The notes beneath the pieces were generated by a model. That model made no database searches. It saw nothing but the letters and a program-made list of their open reading frames with translations, and had not been told where the DNA came from. The translations under genes and the position numbers were made by a program. From positions 1 through 64,000 of the forward strand of contig NZ_ASXG01000086.1 in the NCBI RefSeq assembly GCF_000411975.1: 64,000 nucleotides of DNA, written 5' to 3'. The DNA is from Amycolatopsis orientalis DSM 43388 (GTDB taxonomy: Bacteria; Actinomycetota; Actinomycetes; Mycobacteriales; Pseudonocardiaceae). Positions 1 to 8,147 of the stretch are shown here, in pieces (the stretch's first letter is position 1; the number at the start of each line of letters is the position of its first letter).

Positions 1-60
1 CGGCGGGGGCTGTGCCGGCGGGGGCTGTGCCGGCGGGGGCTGTGCCGGCGGGGGCTGTGC
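1..60. repeat. 15-bp tandem repeat at left window edge
   Basis: Four exact head-to-tail copies of CGGCGGGGGCTGTGC; the array may continue to the left. Read on the minus strand it encodes a GTAPA pentapeptide repeat, and an ATG complementary to 89-91 opens a reading frame that runs through the repeat and out of the window. It could therefore be the N-terminal linker of a gene transcribed leftwards, but there is too little sequence to support a gene call. Confidence 0.8.
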
Positions 61-175
61 CGGGTTCGGGGCGGCGGTTGCGGCATGACATGGCGGACGC
101 CGACGCGCCGCCGATCTCGAGAAGGATGCGGGCGCAACCTGGGCAAAAGGGTGCGCATCGAGGCTCTCCGCTGCC

Positions 176-560
176 TCATCGGCGAATTTTTCCATTGCAG
201 CAGAACACTTTAAGGCTGTCAGCGAGTCTGAGGAGCACGGCGGCGCTGGTGCAGGGGGCGACGGTCTGCTCGTCGAGCGCGGCGATGATGTTCTCGACCA
301 GTTTCGCGCCCATGCGGGGCGCGAAACTGGTCGCGATGGAGGCCAGTCCCCGCCGGCGCGCTCTGCGGATGACGGTTGGGCCACCGCAGCAGGACAGGAT
401 TGCAGGCACCGTTGGGTGGCCGATCCTGGGGTCGGCGTCGCGTTCGAGGGCGGGGTGGATGCCGGTGCGCAGACCGCGGATGCGGTTGCTGATCCAGGGC
501 CTCGTCGGTGGAGGTCGTTTTGTTGGAGCAGCAGCGCGTCGGGCCGCCGCGGTCACCTCA
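176..560 (-). pseudogene. IS110-family transposase remnant
   Basis: The minus-strand translation contains the linker region typical of IS110-family transposases: NRIRGL, then GIHPALER, then a HPTV..IL segment, RRARRRGLA, FAPRMGAKLVE and a AALDEQTV stretch. The part upstream of NRIRGL only resembles the family when the frame is shifted (an ALLLQQNDLHRRG string is in another frame), so at least one frameshift is present. The N-terminal DEDD catalytic part and the C-terminal Transposase_20 part are absent: translation ends shortly after the linker. This is a decayed fragment, not an active insertion sequence, and no terminal repeats are visible. The family call rests on recalled motif similarity. 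Confidence 0.6.
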
Positions 561-832
561 AGGCAGCCGTGGTGCGCACCTTCGCCAATGTCACGCCTGA
601 GATAAGCGGCGTAGCCGTGGTTCGCCAGTCGACCATCGACGCCCGGCAGCCACGCCTGCGACGAGACCTGCCCGAAGCGGCCGTGTCCCGACCAGCGGTC
701 CCTCGACGCCACCAAACCCGGGGACACCCCCCCCGGACCCTCGGTTCGGCTGGAGGACTGAATCATGCCGGGTCTGCCGACCGCGAACTCCCTGATCAGG
801 AGCCACGAGGAAAGGTAGCGAGGGCTGCGAGG

Positions 833-2035
833 TCAGAGCAGCAAAACCTCCACCTCATCCCCCTCCGAAGCCTCCGAAACCTCCTCCGGCAGCACGATCA
901 AGCAGTTCGCCTGTGTGAACGCCGCCAGCAAATGCGATCCCGGCCCCCCGCGCGGTCCGACCACCCCGGTCACCTCGCCCAGCACCGGCGTGAAGAACCC
1001 GCGCCGGAACTGCCTCCGCCCGGCCGGTGACGGCAGGTCCTCCGTCAACCGCGCCCGCACTCGCCGTCGGTCGACGTCTGAATGGCCCATCGCCGATAGC
1101 ACCGCCGGTCGCAGGAATGCCTCGAACGACACCAGCACACTCACCGGGTTCCCCGGCAGCGTCACCACTGGCACGTCGTTCCACCGGCCGCATCCCTGTG
1201 GCCCGCCCGGTTGCATCGCGATTTTCTGGAATTCCACGCCCTGCCCGGTCAGCGCGTCCTTGACCACCTCGTACGCCCCGGCCGACACCCCGCCCGACGT
1301 GATCAGCAGGTCCGCCGATTCCAGCCGCGGTTCGATGATCTTGCGGAACTCCTCCACGTCGTCGACCACGCTGCGCACGACCTCGACCTGGCAGCCGAGT
1401 TCCCGCAGCGCCGCCGCCAGCATCACGCTGTTCGACTCGTAGATTTGCCCGTGCTGCAACGGGTTCGGGGCTTCCACCAGTTCCGTGCCGGTCGACACGA
1501 CCAGCACGGACAGCGGCCGGTACACCTCCAGCTCCGCCATGCCGACCGCGGCGGCCAGGCCGAGATGCGCGTGGCTCAGCACGGTGGCCGCGTGCAGCGC
1601 GACGGCACCCTTCGTGACGTCCTCGCCGGTCCGCCGGATGTGGTTGCCGACAGCCGCCGCGCGGGAGATCCGGACTTCCGCGGTCCCGCGGTCGGTGTCC
1701 TCGACCATCACGATCGCGTCCGCGCCCGGCGGCAGCGGCGCGCCGGTCATGATCCGCTGAGCGGTACCCGGATCGAGCGGTTTCACGTCCACCCGCCCGG
1801 CCGGGATGTCGTCGGCCACCGGGAGCGTCACCGGCGCCTCGGAGACGTCCGCGGCGCGCACGGCGTACCCGTCCATCGCGGAGTTGTCGAACGGCGGCAG
1901 CGCCACCCCGGCGAGCACGTCCCGGGCCAGGACGAGCCCGGCGGCTTCGGCCACCGGAACAGTGCGGACGGGCGCGCGGCCGAGCAGTTCGGTCACGGTC
2001 TCGCGGTAGGCGTCGACGGAGATCACGCGGACCAT
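833..2035 (-). CDS. moeA: Molybdopterin molybdenumtransferase MoeA
   Basis: About 400 residues, the usual MoeA length. It inserts molybdate into adenylylated molybdopterin in the last step of molybdenum cofactor synthesis, in the cytosol. Visible family motifs are PPFDNSAMDGYAVRA near the N-terminus, TGAPLPPGADAIVMVEDT, STGTEL followed by GQIYESN, TSGGVSAG, and LPGNPVSVLVSFE near the C-terminus. The ATG complementary to 2033-2035 is chosen because an AGGAGGG ribosome-binding site precedes it; a longer frame reaches 2104 without support. It is divergent from the AIM24 gene and lies about 39 kb from the moa/mod cluster in this window, so it is presumably regulated separately. Confidence 0.95.
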   Translation of the reverse strand: MVRVISVDAYRETVTELLGRAPVRTVPVAEAAGLVLARDVLAGVALPPFDNSAMDGYAVRAADVSEAPVTLPVADDIPAGRVDVKPLDPGTAQRIMTGAPLPPGADAIVMVEDTDRGTAEVRISRAAAVGNHIRRTGEDVTKGAVALHAATVLSHAHLGLAAAVGMAELEVYRPLSVLVVSTGTELVEAPNPLQHGQIYESNSVMLAAALRELGCQVEVVRSVVDDVEEFRKIIEPRLESADLLITSGGVSAGAYEVVKDALTGQGVEFQKIAMQPGGPQGCGRWNDVPVVTLPGNPVSVLVSFEAFLRPAVLSAMGHSDVDRRRVRARLTEDLPSPAGRRQFRRGFFTPVLGEVTGVVGPRGGPGSHLLAAFTQANCLIVLPEEVSEASEGDEVEVLLL

Positions 2036-2102
2036 CCTCCCTCCTGCTGCCCGTCGTGCAACACTCTCCCGGCACAAACCGGGGAGTACGGGGAGAGTTC
2101 TC

Positions 2103-2159
2103 ATGCAGTTTCGGGTCCGCAGCCAGCCCGGGCGCGCCGCGCTCGCGACACCCCGCTGA
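2103..2159 (+). CDS. 18-residue upstream ORF before AIM24 gene
   Basis: An ATG with a strong GGGGAG ribosome-binding site opens an 18-codon frame (MQFRVRSQPGRAA...) whose TGA is separated from the next gene's ATG by a single base. The peptide start resembles the opening of AIM24-family proteins (an MQ/MRxRxxxxP pattern), so it may be the stump of a deleted tandem paralogue or a translational-coupling leader. The downstream gene has no better ribosome-binding site of its own. Confidence 0.4.
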   Translation: MQFRVRSQPGRAALATPR

Positions 2160-2160
2160 C

Positions 2161-2772
2161 ATGCGCGTCCACACCAGGCACACGCCGGGGTTCGGCGTCG
2201 CCCGCGTGCTGCTCGCCCCCGGCGAAGCGGTGCAGGCCGCCGCGGAAACCTTGCTGGCCAGCAGCTTCAACGTGGCCGAGGCCAACCAGAACCGCGGCCG
2301 CAAGGGCGGTCGTTCGGTGTTCACCGCGCCGCAAGAGGGCGGCTGGGTCGACCTGGCCCCGCTCGGCCCGGGCGACGTCTACCCGCTCGAGCTCACCGGG
2401 TCCACCGGCTGGTCGGTGCACCGCGAGGGCGTCCTCGCCCGGCCGAGCACGGTCCGCGTCGACCAGAACTGGGCCCCGCTGCAGCAGTTGTTCGGCGCCG
2501 ATTCCGGGTTCCTCGAGCACTACAGCGGCCGCGGCCCGCTGCTGCTCACCGCGCCCGGCCCGGTCGACTCGTTCGACCTCGGCCGCGGCGAGATCGTCAC
2601 CGTGCGCCCGGACTATCTCCTCGCCTACCCCGACACGGTGCAGTGCCGGTTGCGCGCACTCGACCCGAGCGGGCCGCAATCGCTGCGCACCGGCGAAGGA
2701 CTCGTCCTCGATTTCGCCGGGCCGGGAACCGTGCTCGTCCAATCGCGCAACCGGCGAGTGTCGCGGGCGTAA
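2161..2772 (+). CDS. AIM24 family protein
   Basis: 203 residues beginning MRVHTRHTPGFGVARVLL, which is characteristic of bacterial AIM24 (former DUF124) beta-sandwich proteins. The family has no established biochemical role in bacteria. No signal peptide or membrane segment is visible, so it is probably cytosolic. The start is placed at the ATG immediately after the short upstream ORF because the family N-terminus aligns there; the frame itself opens upstream at 2056. AIM24 genes often occur as tandem paralogues in actinomycetes, but only one intact copy is present here. It is followed by a cold-shock gene in the same direction. Confidence 0.8.
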   Translation: MRVHTRHTPGFGVARVLLAPGEAVQAAAETLLASSFNVAEANQNRGRKGGRSVFTAPQEGGWVDLAPLGPGDVYPLELTGSTGWSVHREGVLARPSTVRVDQNWAPLQQLFGADSGFLEHYSGRGPLLLTAPGPVDSFDLGRGEIVTVRPDYLLAYPDTVQCRLRALDPSGPQSLRTGEGLVLDFAGPGTVLVQSRNRRVSRA

Positions 2773-2878
2773 AGGGGAATCTGCCGATTTACCCATTGCC
2801 GGGAGCGCTGATTCCGGTAGCGTGAACTCCACTTCGCACGCTGATGGACAGCGGATTCTTGTCCTGAGGGAGGGCGCC

Positions 2879-3082
2879 GTGGCAGTCGGCACCGTCAAGT
2901 GGTTCAACTCGGAAAAGGGCTATGGGTTCATCGAATCCGCCGAAGGTCCGGACGTCTTCGTCCACTATTCGGCCATCCAGGCCGACGGATTCCGCACTCT
3001 CGACGAGGGCGACCGGGTGGAGTTCGAAGTCCAGTCCGGCCGCGACGGCCGAAGCCAGGCCGCGGACGTCCGCAAGGTCTAG
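2879..3082 (+). CDS. Cold-shock protein, CspA family
   Basis: 67 residues, the standard single cold-shock domain length. RNP1 is KGYGFI and RNP2 is VFVHYSAI, the aromatic surfaces that bind single-stranded RNA or DNA. The start GTG has a GAGGGAGGG ribosome-binding site at about 6 bases; the sequence begins MAVGTVKWFNSEKGYG as in other Csp proteins. Its presumed role is as an RNA chaperone. A small CCGGTT/AACCGG hairpin follows the stop. Confidence 0.95.
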   Translation: MAVGTVKWFNSEKGYGFIESAEGPDVFVHYSAIQADGFRTLDEGDRVEFEVQSGRDGRSQAADVRKV

Positions 3083-3099
3083 CGAGGCAGGTCCGCTGA

Positions 3100-3116
3100 C
3101 CGGTTGGGCGAACCGG
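3100..3116 (+). terminator. Short hairpin after csp gene
   Basis: CCGGTT, a 5-base loop, then AACCGG, 17 bases after the csp stop. It is short and lacks a T tract, so it is a weak candidate terminator. Confidence 0.3.
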
Positions 3117-3153
3117 CAGTGGCAGCGGATACCGGCGCGTTAAGCTGCGCTGC

Positions 3154-4869
3154 GTGACAGGCGACGTGTCGGGGGACCTCACCGGTCGCCAGCTGGGCCA
3201 CTACCGCATCGACTCGGTGCTCGGCAAGGGCGGCATGAGCGTGACCTATCAGGCCACGGACACGCGGCTCGGCCGCAAGGTGGCGCTGAAGGTCATCGGT
3301 GACCACCTCGGCGCCGACGCCGAGTTCCGCGAACGTTTCGTCGACGAAGCCCGCAACACCTCCGCGATCGACCACGCCAACGTCGTGCCGCTGTACGACT
3401 TCGGCGAGCTCGACGGCATGCTCTACATCGCCATGCGGATGGTCGACGGCGGCGACCTCGCCGGCTTGATGTCCGCGGGCCCGATCAGCCCGTCGCGTGC
3501 GCTCAGCCTGCTCGACCAGGTCGCCGACGCGCTCGACACGCTGCACAACCACGGCCTCGTGCACCTCGACGTCAAACCGGCCAACGTCCTCGTCACCAGC
3601 CGCGAGACCTCCCGCGAGCACGTCTACGTCGCGGACTTCGGCCTGACCCGCCGCGGCGCCACCGGCCACCGCACCCGCGGTGGCGATTTCCTCGGCTCGC
3701 CGACCTACGCCGCGCCGGAACATCTGCGCGGCGAACCGCTCGACGGCCGCACCGACCAGTACGCCCTCACGTGCGTGCTGTTCGCCTGCCTGACCGGCAA
3801 CCCGCCGTTCCGCGGCGACGTCCCCACGGTCATCAAGGGGCACCTCGGCGGGGAGCCGCCGTCGGTGTCGAGCGTGGTCGCGCTTCCGGCCGCGGTGGAC
3901 GACGTCATCCGCAAGGGCATGGCGAAGAACCCGAACGACCGCTACCCGAACTGCGTCGCGATGATCGCCGCGGCCAGGGCGGCACTCGGCCCACTCGCGA
4001 CGTCGGACACCCCGCCGGGCCCGGCCCGGCCGAACGGACTTCCGGAGGCGGGCATGCAGCAAGGACCCGGCGGCGCTGGCGGTTCTGGCCCCGGGGGCAC
4101 TGGCGGACCCGGCGGAACTGGCGGCCCCGGTGGCAGCGGTCCGGCCGGAGCTGGCGGACCAGCCGGACCCGGCAACGGCGGACCGGGCGCGCAGCCGGGC
4201 GGCCCCGGGACTGCCGGACAGGGCGCACCCGGCCAGGGCGCTCCCGGTGCCTGGGGTCCCCCGCAACCCGGCCAAGCGGGCTACCCCGTCCAGGGCGGCT
4301 ACGGCGGTCCCGCCGGTTACGGCAACCAGCCCCCGCCCGGTTATCCAGCACAGCCCGGCCAGCCGCAGCCCGGCCAGCCGCAGCCCGGCCAGCCGCAGCC
4401 CCAGCAGGGCTACGCGAACCAGCCGCCAGCGGGCCCCCCGCCCGGCTACGGCTACCCGGGTCAGTCCGGCCAGCAGCCGCCGCAAGGCCCCCCGCCCGGC
4501 TACGGCGGCTACCCGAACCACCCCAGCTACCCCGGTCAGCCGGGCCATCCGCACCAGCAGGGGCCCCAGGCCTTCGGCGACCCGATGCGGCTGCGTCCGC
4601 CGTCGCCGGCGGGCGGTGCGGGCGCGTTCGAAAAGCAGGGCAAGAGCGGTGGCCTGAAGTGGCTGTGGATCGCGCTGGGGGTGCTCGTCGTCGCCGGTCT
4701 GGTCGTCGGCGCGATCTTCCTCTTCGGCGGGGACGACAACGGCAGCGGCGGCACCGCTCCGGCGTCCTCGGCGCCCAACATCCCGGTCGGTCCGGGCGGC
4801 TCGAAGCCGGCCGGACCGTCGTCGCTGCGCCCGCCGCCGTCGTCGATCCACATCCAGCCGAGCCACTGA
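3154..4869 (+). CDS. Membrane-anchored serine/threonine protein kinase
   Basis: 571 residues. A Hanks-type kinase domain covers residues ~15-275: glycine loop GKGGMS (24-29), catalytic lysine in VALKVI (K46), HLDVKPAN (137-144, catalytic D139), DFG (161-163) and APE. The arginine of the usual HRD motif is leucine, so this is a non-RD kinase. Residues ~285-490 are a long Gly/Pro/Gln-rich low-complexity linker with PGQPQ repeats, an unusual position for cytosolic disorder just before the membrane. One transmembrane helix (WLWIALGVLVVAGLVV...) near residues 505-527 leaves an extracellular tail of only about 44 Ser/Pro-rich residues, with no PASTA repeats. The GTG start lies just upstream of the conserved TGRQLGHYRI. 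It is not next to division genes, so its target is unknown. Confidence 0.92.
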   Translation: MTGDVSGDLTGRQLGHYRIDSVLGKGGMSVTYQATDTRLGRKVALKVIGDHLGADAEFRERFVDEARNTSAIDHANVVPLYDFGELDGMLYIAMRMVDGGDLAGLMSAGPISPSRALSLLDQVADALDTLHNHGLVHLDVKPANVLVTSRETSREHVYVADFGLTRRGATGHRTRGGDFLGSPTYAAPEHLRGEPLDGRTDQYALTCVLFACLTGNPPFRGDVPTVIKGHLGGEPPSVSSVVALPAAVDDVIRKGMAKNPNDRYPNCVAMIAAARAALGPLATSDTPPGPARPNGLPEAGMQQGPGGAGGSGPGGTGGPGGTGGPGGSGPAGAGGPAGPGNGGPGAQPGGPGTAGQGAPGQGAPGAWGPPQPGQAGYPVQGGYGGPAGYGNQPPPGYPAQPGQPQPGQPQPGQPQPQQGYANQPPAGPPPGYGYPGQSGQQPPQGPPPGYGGYPNHPSYPGQPGHPHQQGPQAFGDPMRLRPPSPAGGAGAFEKQGKSGGLKWLWIALGVLVVAGLVVGAIFLFGGDDNGSGGTAPASSAPNIPVGPGGSKPAGPSSLRPPPSSIHIQPSH

Positions 4870-4913
4870 CGGGTCGACCTGGTCCGCCCAGGCACCGGTG
4901 CTGACCTGCGCTC

Positions 4914-4940
4914 CTTGCACTCGACCCCGGAGAGTGCTAA
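4914..4940. promoter_or_regulatory. CIRCE operator 1 (HrcA site) upstream of groEL
   Basis: CTTGCACTC, a 9-base spacer, then GAGTGCTAA. The right arm is the exact CIRCE half-site, and the left arm carries the GCACTC core. It lies about 195 bases before the groEL start and 35 bases (centre to centre) from a second copy. CIRCE is the binding site of the heat-shock repressor HrcA. Confidence 0.88.
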
Positions 4941-4948
4941 ACACGGCA

Positions 4949-4975
4949 TTGGCACTCGACGCCGTCGAGTGCTAG
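4949..4975. promoter_or_regulatory. CIRCE operator 2 (HrcA site) upstream of groEL
   Basis: TTGGCACTC, spacer GACGCCGTC, then GAGTGCTAG. It differs from the consensus TTAGCACTC-N9-GAGTGCTAA by one base in each arm. Together with the neighbouring copy it forms a tandem operator, as is common before groEL genes of actinomycetes. Confidence 0.92.
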
Positions 4976-5134
4976 GCGAGCGGTCACCGACCGCTTGCCT
5001 GAAGGTCGGGACGGTGAGGCTGACCCACCGGTCAGTCGTCCGTCGCGGGCACCGAGCCTGGCCGAGGACGTGTCCTGCTGCCGCCGCTGGAGACAGCGCG
5101 GCGGTGGCGCCCAATACCGGAGGACCACACCGCA

Positions 5135-6763
5135 ATGGCCAAACTGATCGCGTTCGACGAGGACGCCCGCCGCGGTCTTGAGCGCGGCTTGAACACCCTC
5201 GCCGAAGCCGTCAAGGTGACCCTCGGCCCGCGGGGCCGGAACGTCGTGCTCGAAAAGAAGTGGGGCGCGCCGACGATCACCAACGACGGTGTCTCCATCG
5301 CCAAGGAGATCGAGCTCGAGGACCCGTGGGAGAAGATCGGGGCCGAGCTCGTCAAGGAAGTTGCCAAGAAGACCGACGACGTCGCGGGCGACGGCACCAC
5401 CACCGCCACCGTGCTCGCCCAGGCGCTCGTGCGCGAGGGCCTGCGCAACGTCGCGGCCGGCGCCGACCCGATCTCGCTGAAGCGCGGCATCGAGGCGGCC
5501 GTCGAGGCCATCACCGAGCAGCTGCACAAGGCCGCCGTCCAGATCGAGACCAAGGAGCAGATCGCTGCTACCGCCTCGATCTCGGCCGCTGACCGCACCA
5601 TCGGCGAGCTGATCGCCGAGGCGCTGGACAAGGTCGGCAAGGAAGGCGTCGTCACCGTCGAGGAGAGCAACACCTTCGGGCTCGAGCTGGAGCTCACCGA
5701 GGGCATGCGCTTCGACAAGGGCTACGTGTCCGGTTACTTCGTGACCGACCCGGAGCGCCAGGAAGCCGAGCTGGAGGACCCGTACGTCCTGCTCTTCGGT
5801 TCCAAGATCTCCAACGTCAAGGACGTCCTGCCGCTGCTGGAGAAGGTCATCCAGTCCGGCAAGCCGCTCCTGATCATCGCCGAGGACGTCGAGGGCGAAG
5901 CCCTGGCGACCCTGGTCGTCAACAAGATCCGCGGCACCTTCAAGTCCGTCGCCGTCAAGGCCCCGGGCTTCGGCGACCGCCGCAAGGCGATCCTGCAGGA
6001 CATCGCGATCCTGACCGGCGGCCAGGTCATCTCCGAGGACGTCGGCCTCAAGCTGGAGAACGCGGACCTGTCGCTGCTGGGCCGTGCCCGCAAGGCCGTC
6101 ATCACCCGCGACGAGACCACCATCGTCGAGGGCGCCGGCGACGCGGACCAGATCCAGGGCCGCGTCAACCAGATCCGTGCGGAGATCGAGAACTCCGACT
6201 CGGACTACGACCGCGAGAAGCTGCAGGAGCGGCTCGCGAAGCTGGCCGGCGGCGTGGCCGTCATCAAGGCCGGCGCCGCGACCGAGGTCGAGCTGAAGGA
6301 GCGCAAGCACCGCATCGAGGACGCGGTGCGCAACGCCAAGGCCGCCGTGGAAGAGGGCATCGTCGCCGGCGGTGGCGTGGCCCTGATTCAGGCCGCCGAG
6401 GCCGCGTTCGCGGGCCTGAAGCTCGAGGGCGACGAGGCCACTGGCGCCAACATCGTCAAGGTCGCCGTCGAGGCTCCGCTCAAGCAGATCGCGATCAACG
6501 CCGGTCTCGAGGGCGGCGTCGTGGCGGAGAAGGTCAAGGGCCTGCCGCAGGGCCACGGCCTGAACGCCGCCACCGGCGAGTACGAGGACCTGCTCGCGGC
6601 CGGCGTGCCGGACCCGACGAAGGTCACCCGCTCCGCGCTGCAGAACGCCGCTTCCATCGCGGCGCTGTTCCTGACCACCGAGGCTGTCGTCGCGGACAAG
6701 CCGGAGAAGGCTGCTGCCGCTCCGGCCGACCCGTCCGGCGGCATGGGTGGCATGGACTTCTGA
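5135..6763 (+). CDS. groEL: Chaperonin GroEL (Hsp60)
   Basis: 542 residues, a full-length 60-kDa chaperonin subunit that folds proteins in an ATP-driven ring. Conserved stretches include VTLGPRGRNVVLEKKWGAP, the ATP-binding DGTTTATVL, and a C-terminus ending GGMGGMDF. That Gly-Met tail, rather than a His-rich one, marks the housekeeping GroEL2 type of actinomycetes. No groES lies next to it. The GGAGG ribosome-binding site is about 11 bases before the ATG. Two CIRCE operators upstream indicate HrcA control. A strong hairpin follows the stop. Confidence 0.97.
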   Translation: MAKLIAFDEDARRGLERGLNTLAEAVKVTLGPRGRNVVLEKKWGAPTITNDGVSIAKEIELEDPWEKIGAELVKEVAKKTDDVAGDGTTTATVLAQALVREGLRNVAAGADPISLKRGIEAAVEAITEQLHKAAVQIETKEQIAATASISAADRTIGELIAEALDKVGKEGVVTVEESNTFGLELELTEGMRFDKGYVSGYFVTDPERQEAELEDPYVLLFGSKISNVKDVLPLLEKVIQSGKPLLIIAEDVEGEALATLVVNKIRGTFKSVAVKAPGFGDRRKAILQDIAILTGGQVISEDVGLKLENADLSLLGRARKAVITRDETTIVEGAGDADQIQGRVNQIRAEIENSDSDYDREKLQERLAKLAGGVAVIKAGAATEVELKERKHRIEDAVRNAKAAVEEGIVAGGGVALIQAAEAAFAGLKLEGDEATGANIVKVAVEAPLKQIAINAGLEGGVVAEKVKGLPQGHGLNAATGEYEDLLAAGVPDPTKVTRSALQNAASIAALFLTTEAVVADKPEKAAAAPADPSGGMGGMDF

Positions 6764-6778
6764 GTTCGGCTGCTTTTC

Positions 6779-6820
6779 CGGCGAAGCCCGGTTCACCTTC
6801 GAGGTGGGCCGGGCTTCGCC
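6779..6820 (+). terminator. Terminator after groEL
   Basis: GCGAAGCCCGG at 6781-6791 pairs perfectly with CCGGGCTTCGC at 6809-6819 across a 17-base loop, 18 bases after the groEL stop. A short T-rich run follows. It sits between convergent groEL and the PspC-domain gene and may serve both. Confidence 0.7.
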
Positions 6821-6845
6821 CGTTTCCGGGGCAGCACGCCCGGGC

Positions 6846-7055
6846 TCAGTCTTCGGGCGTCAGCACCGCGGCGGCGGCGTAGACCGGGAGGACCAGCCCG
6901 GCGGAGAGGACGGCCCCGGCGACCGCGGCGATGCGCACCATCGAGGGGTCGACGTTGAGGTAGTCGGCCCATCCGCCGCACACGCCGGTGAGCATGCGGT
7001 CGGAGCGGCTGCGGAAGATCTTCTTGGCCGGTGCGGCCTGCGTGTTGTTCGTCAT
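6846..7055 (-). CDS. PspC-domain membrane protein
   Basis: 69 residues. The sequence RMLTGVCGGWADYLNVDPSM is the PspC-domain signature, and a hydrophobic stretch of about 22 residues near the C-terminus (VRIAAVAGAVLSAGLVLPVY...) gives one transmembrane helix. PspC-domain proteins are tied to envelope-stress responses in other bacteria. This is a stand-alone minimal version with no further domain. The ATG opens MTNNTQAAPAKK; larger overlapping frames lack family similarity. It is convergent with groEL. Confidence 0.88.
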   Translation of the reverse strand: MTNNTQAAPAKKIFRSRSDRMLTGVCGGWADYLNVDPSMVRIAAVAGAVLSAGLVLPVYAAAAVLTPED

Positions 7056-7140
7056 GGCAGCAATACTCCGCGCCGGGGGCCCGCCGCACATCCGGGAACG
7101 CCCCGGAGAAAGCCCTGGGGCCGCGACCCTGAACTCTCCC

Positions 7141-8079
7141 TTACCCGCTGATCTTCCGGACCCGCTCGAACCGGTCCAGCCACGCCGCTTCCACCTCGGG
7201 CGAGGCGGCGAATTCGGCGTAGGCGTCGGGTTCGGGCGCTTGCCGGGGCACCGGCAGGTAACCGTCCACAGGGGACAGTGTGCTGGTGCAGACATCCCCG
7301 CGCAGCAACGACATCGTGCCGAGTCCGCAGGCGAAGTCCAGTTCCGGCAGGGCCCCGGCGAGCGCCAGCCCGGCAGCCAGCCCGACACTCGTCTCCACCG
7401 CGGACGACACCACGCACGGCAACCCGCAGGCCTCCGCGACCTCCAGCGCACGGCGCACGCCGCCGAGCGGGGCGACCTTGAGCACGGCGATGTCCGCGGC
7501 TCCGGCGACGGCGACCTTCAGCGGATCTTCCGCGCGGCGGATCGACTCGTCGGCCGCGATCCGCACCGACACCCGGCGCCGGACGGCGGCCAGGTCGTCG
7601 ATCGTCGGGCACGGCTGTTCGGCGTATTCCAGTCCGCCGGCCGCGCGGTCCAGTTCCGCTAGGGCGTGCACAGCGGTGTCGACATCCCACGCGGCGTTGG
7701 CGTCGACCCGGATCGCCCCGGAGGGCCCCAACGCGTCGCGGACCGCTTCGATACGCGCACAGTCCTCGGCGAGGGTCGCGCGTTTGTCGGCGACCTTGAC
7801 CTTCGCCGTGCGGCAGCCGGAAGCGCGGACGAGTTCGTGCGCGCGTTCCGGCGACACGATGGGGACGGTCGTGTTCACCTCGATGCGGTCGCGGACCGGC
7901 TCCGGCCAGCCTTCTTCGCTCGCTTCGAGCGCGGCGGCGAGCCAGGGGACGCTCTCGGTGTCCGAATAGTCCGCGAACGGGCAGAACTCGCCCCAGCCGG
8001 CGGCACCGCGGAGCAACAGTCCTTCACGGACGGTGATGTCCCGGAACCGGGTGTGCAGTGGGAGCGCGTAGACCTGCAT
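7141..8079 (-). CDS. menC: o-Succinylbenzoate synthase MenC
   Basis: 312 residues, enolase superfamily. It dehydrates SHCHC to o-succinylbenzoate in menaquinone synthesis. Visible landmarks are the KVKVA strand carrying the catalytic lysine, VDANAAW, the metal ligands in YAEQP and IAADES, and the second lysine in AVLKVAPLGG. The length matches the actinobacterial MenC branch rather than the longer Bacillus type. No other men genes are in the window. It is divergent from the SARP regulator, with only about 70 bases between the starts. Confidence 0.9.
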   Translation of the reverse strand: MQVYALPLHTRFRDITVREGLLLRGAAGWGEFCPFADYSDTESVPWLAAALEASEEGWPEPVRDRIEVNTTVPIVSPERAHELVRASGCRTAKVKVADKRATLAEDCARIEAVRDALGPSGAIRVDANAAWDVDTAVHALAELDRAAGGLEYAEQPCPTIDDLAAVRRRVSVRIAADESIRRAEDPLKVAVAGAADIAVLKVAPLGGVRRALEVAEACGLPCVVSSAVETSVGLAAGLALAGALPELDFACGLGTMSLLRGDVCTSTLSPVDGYLPVPRQAPEPDAYAEFAASPEVEAAWLDRFERVRKISG

Positions 8080-8147
8080 GACTGCCGATCATGCCACCGT
8101 CGCGGGCGCGGGAACCGAGGTGCCGTCGGGGCCGTCTCAACGCCACA

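Noticed and set aside
1..60. 15-bp repeats considered as CRISPR or iteron origin
   Set aside because: Units are too short and contiguous, and no replication gene is nearby.
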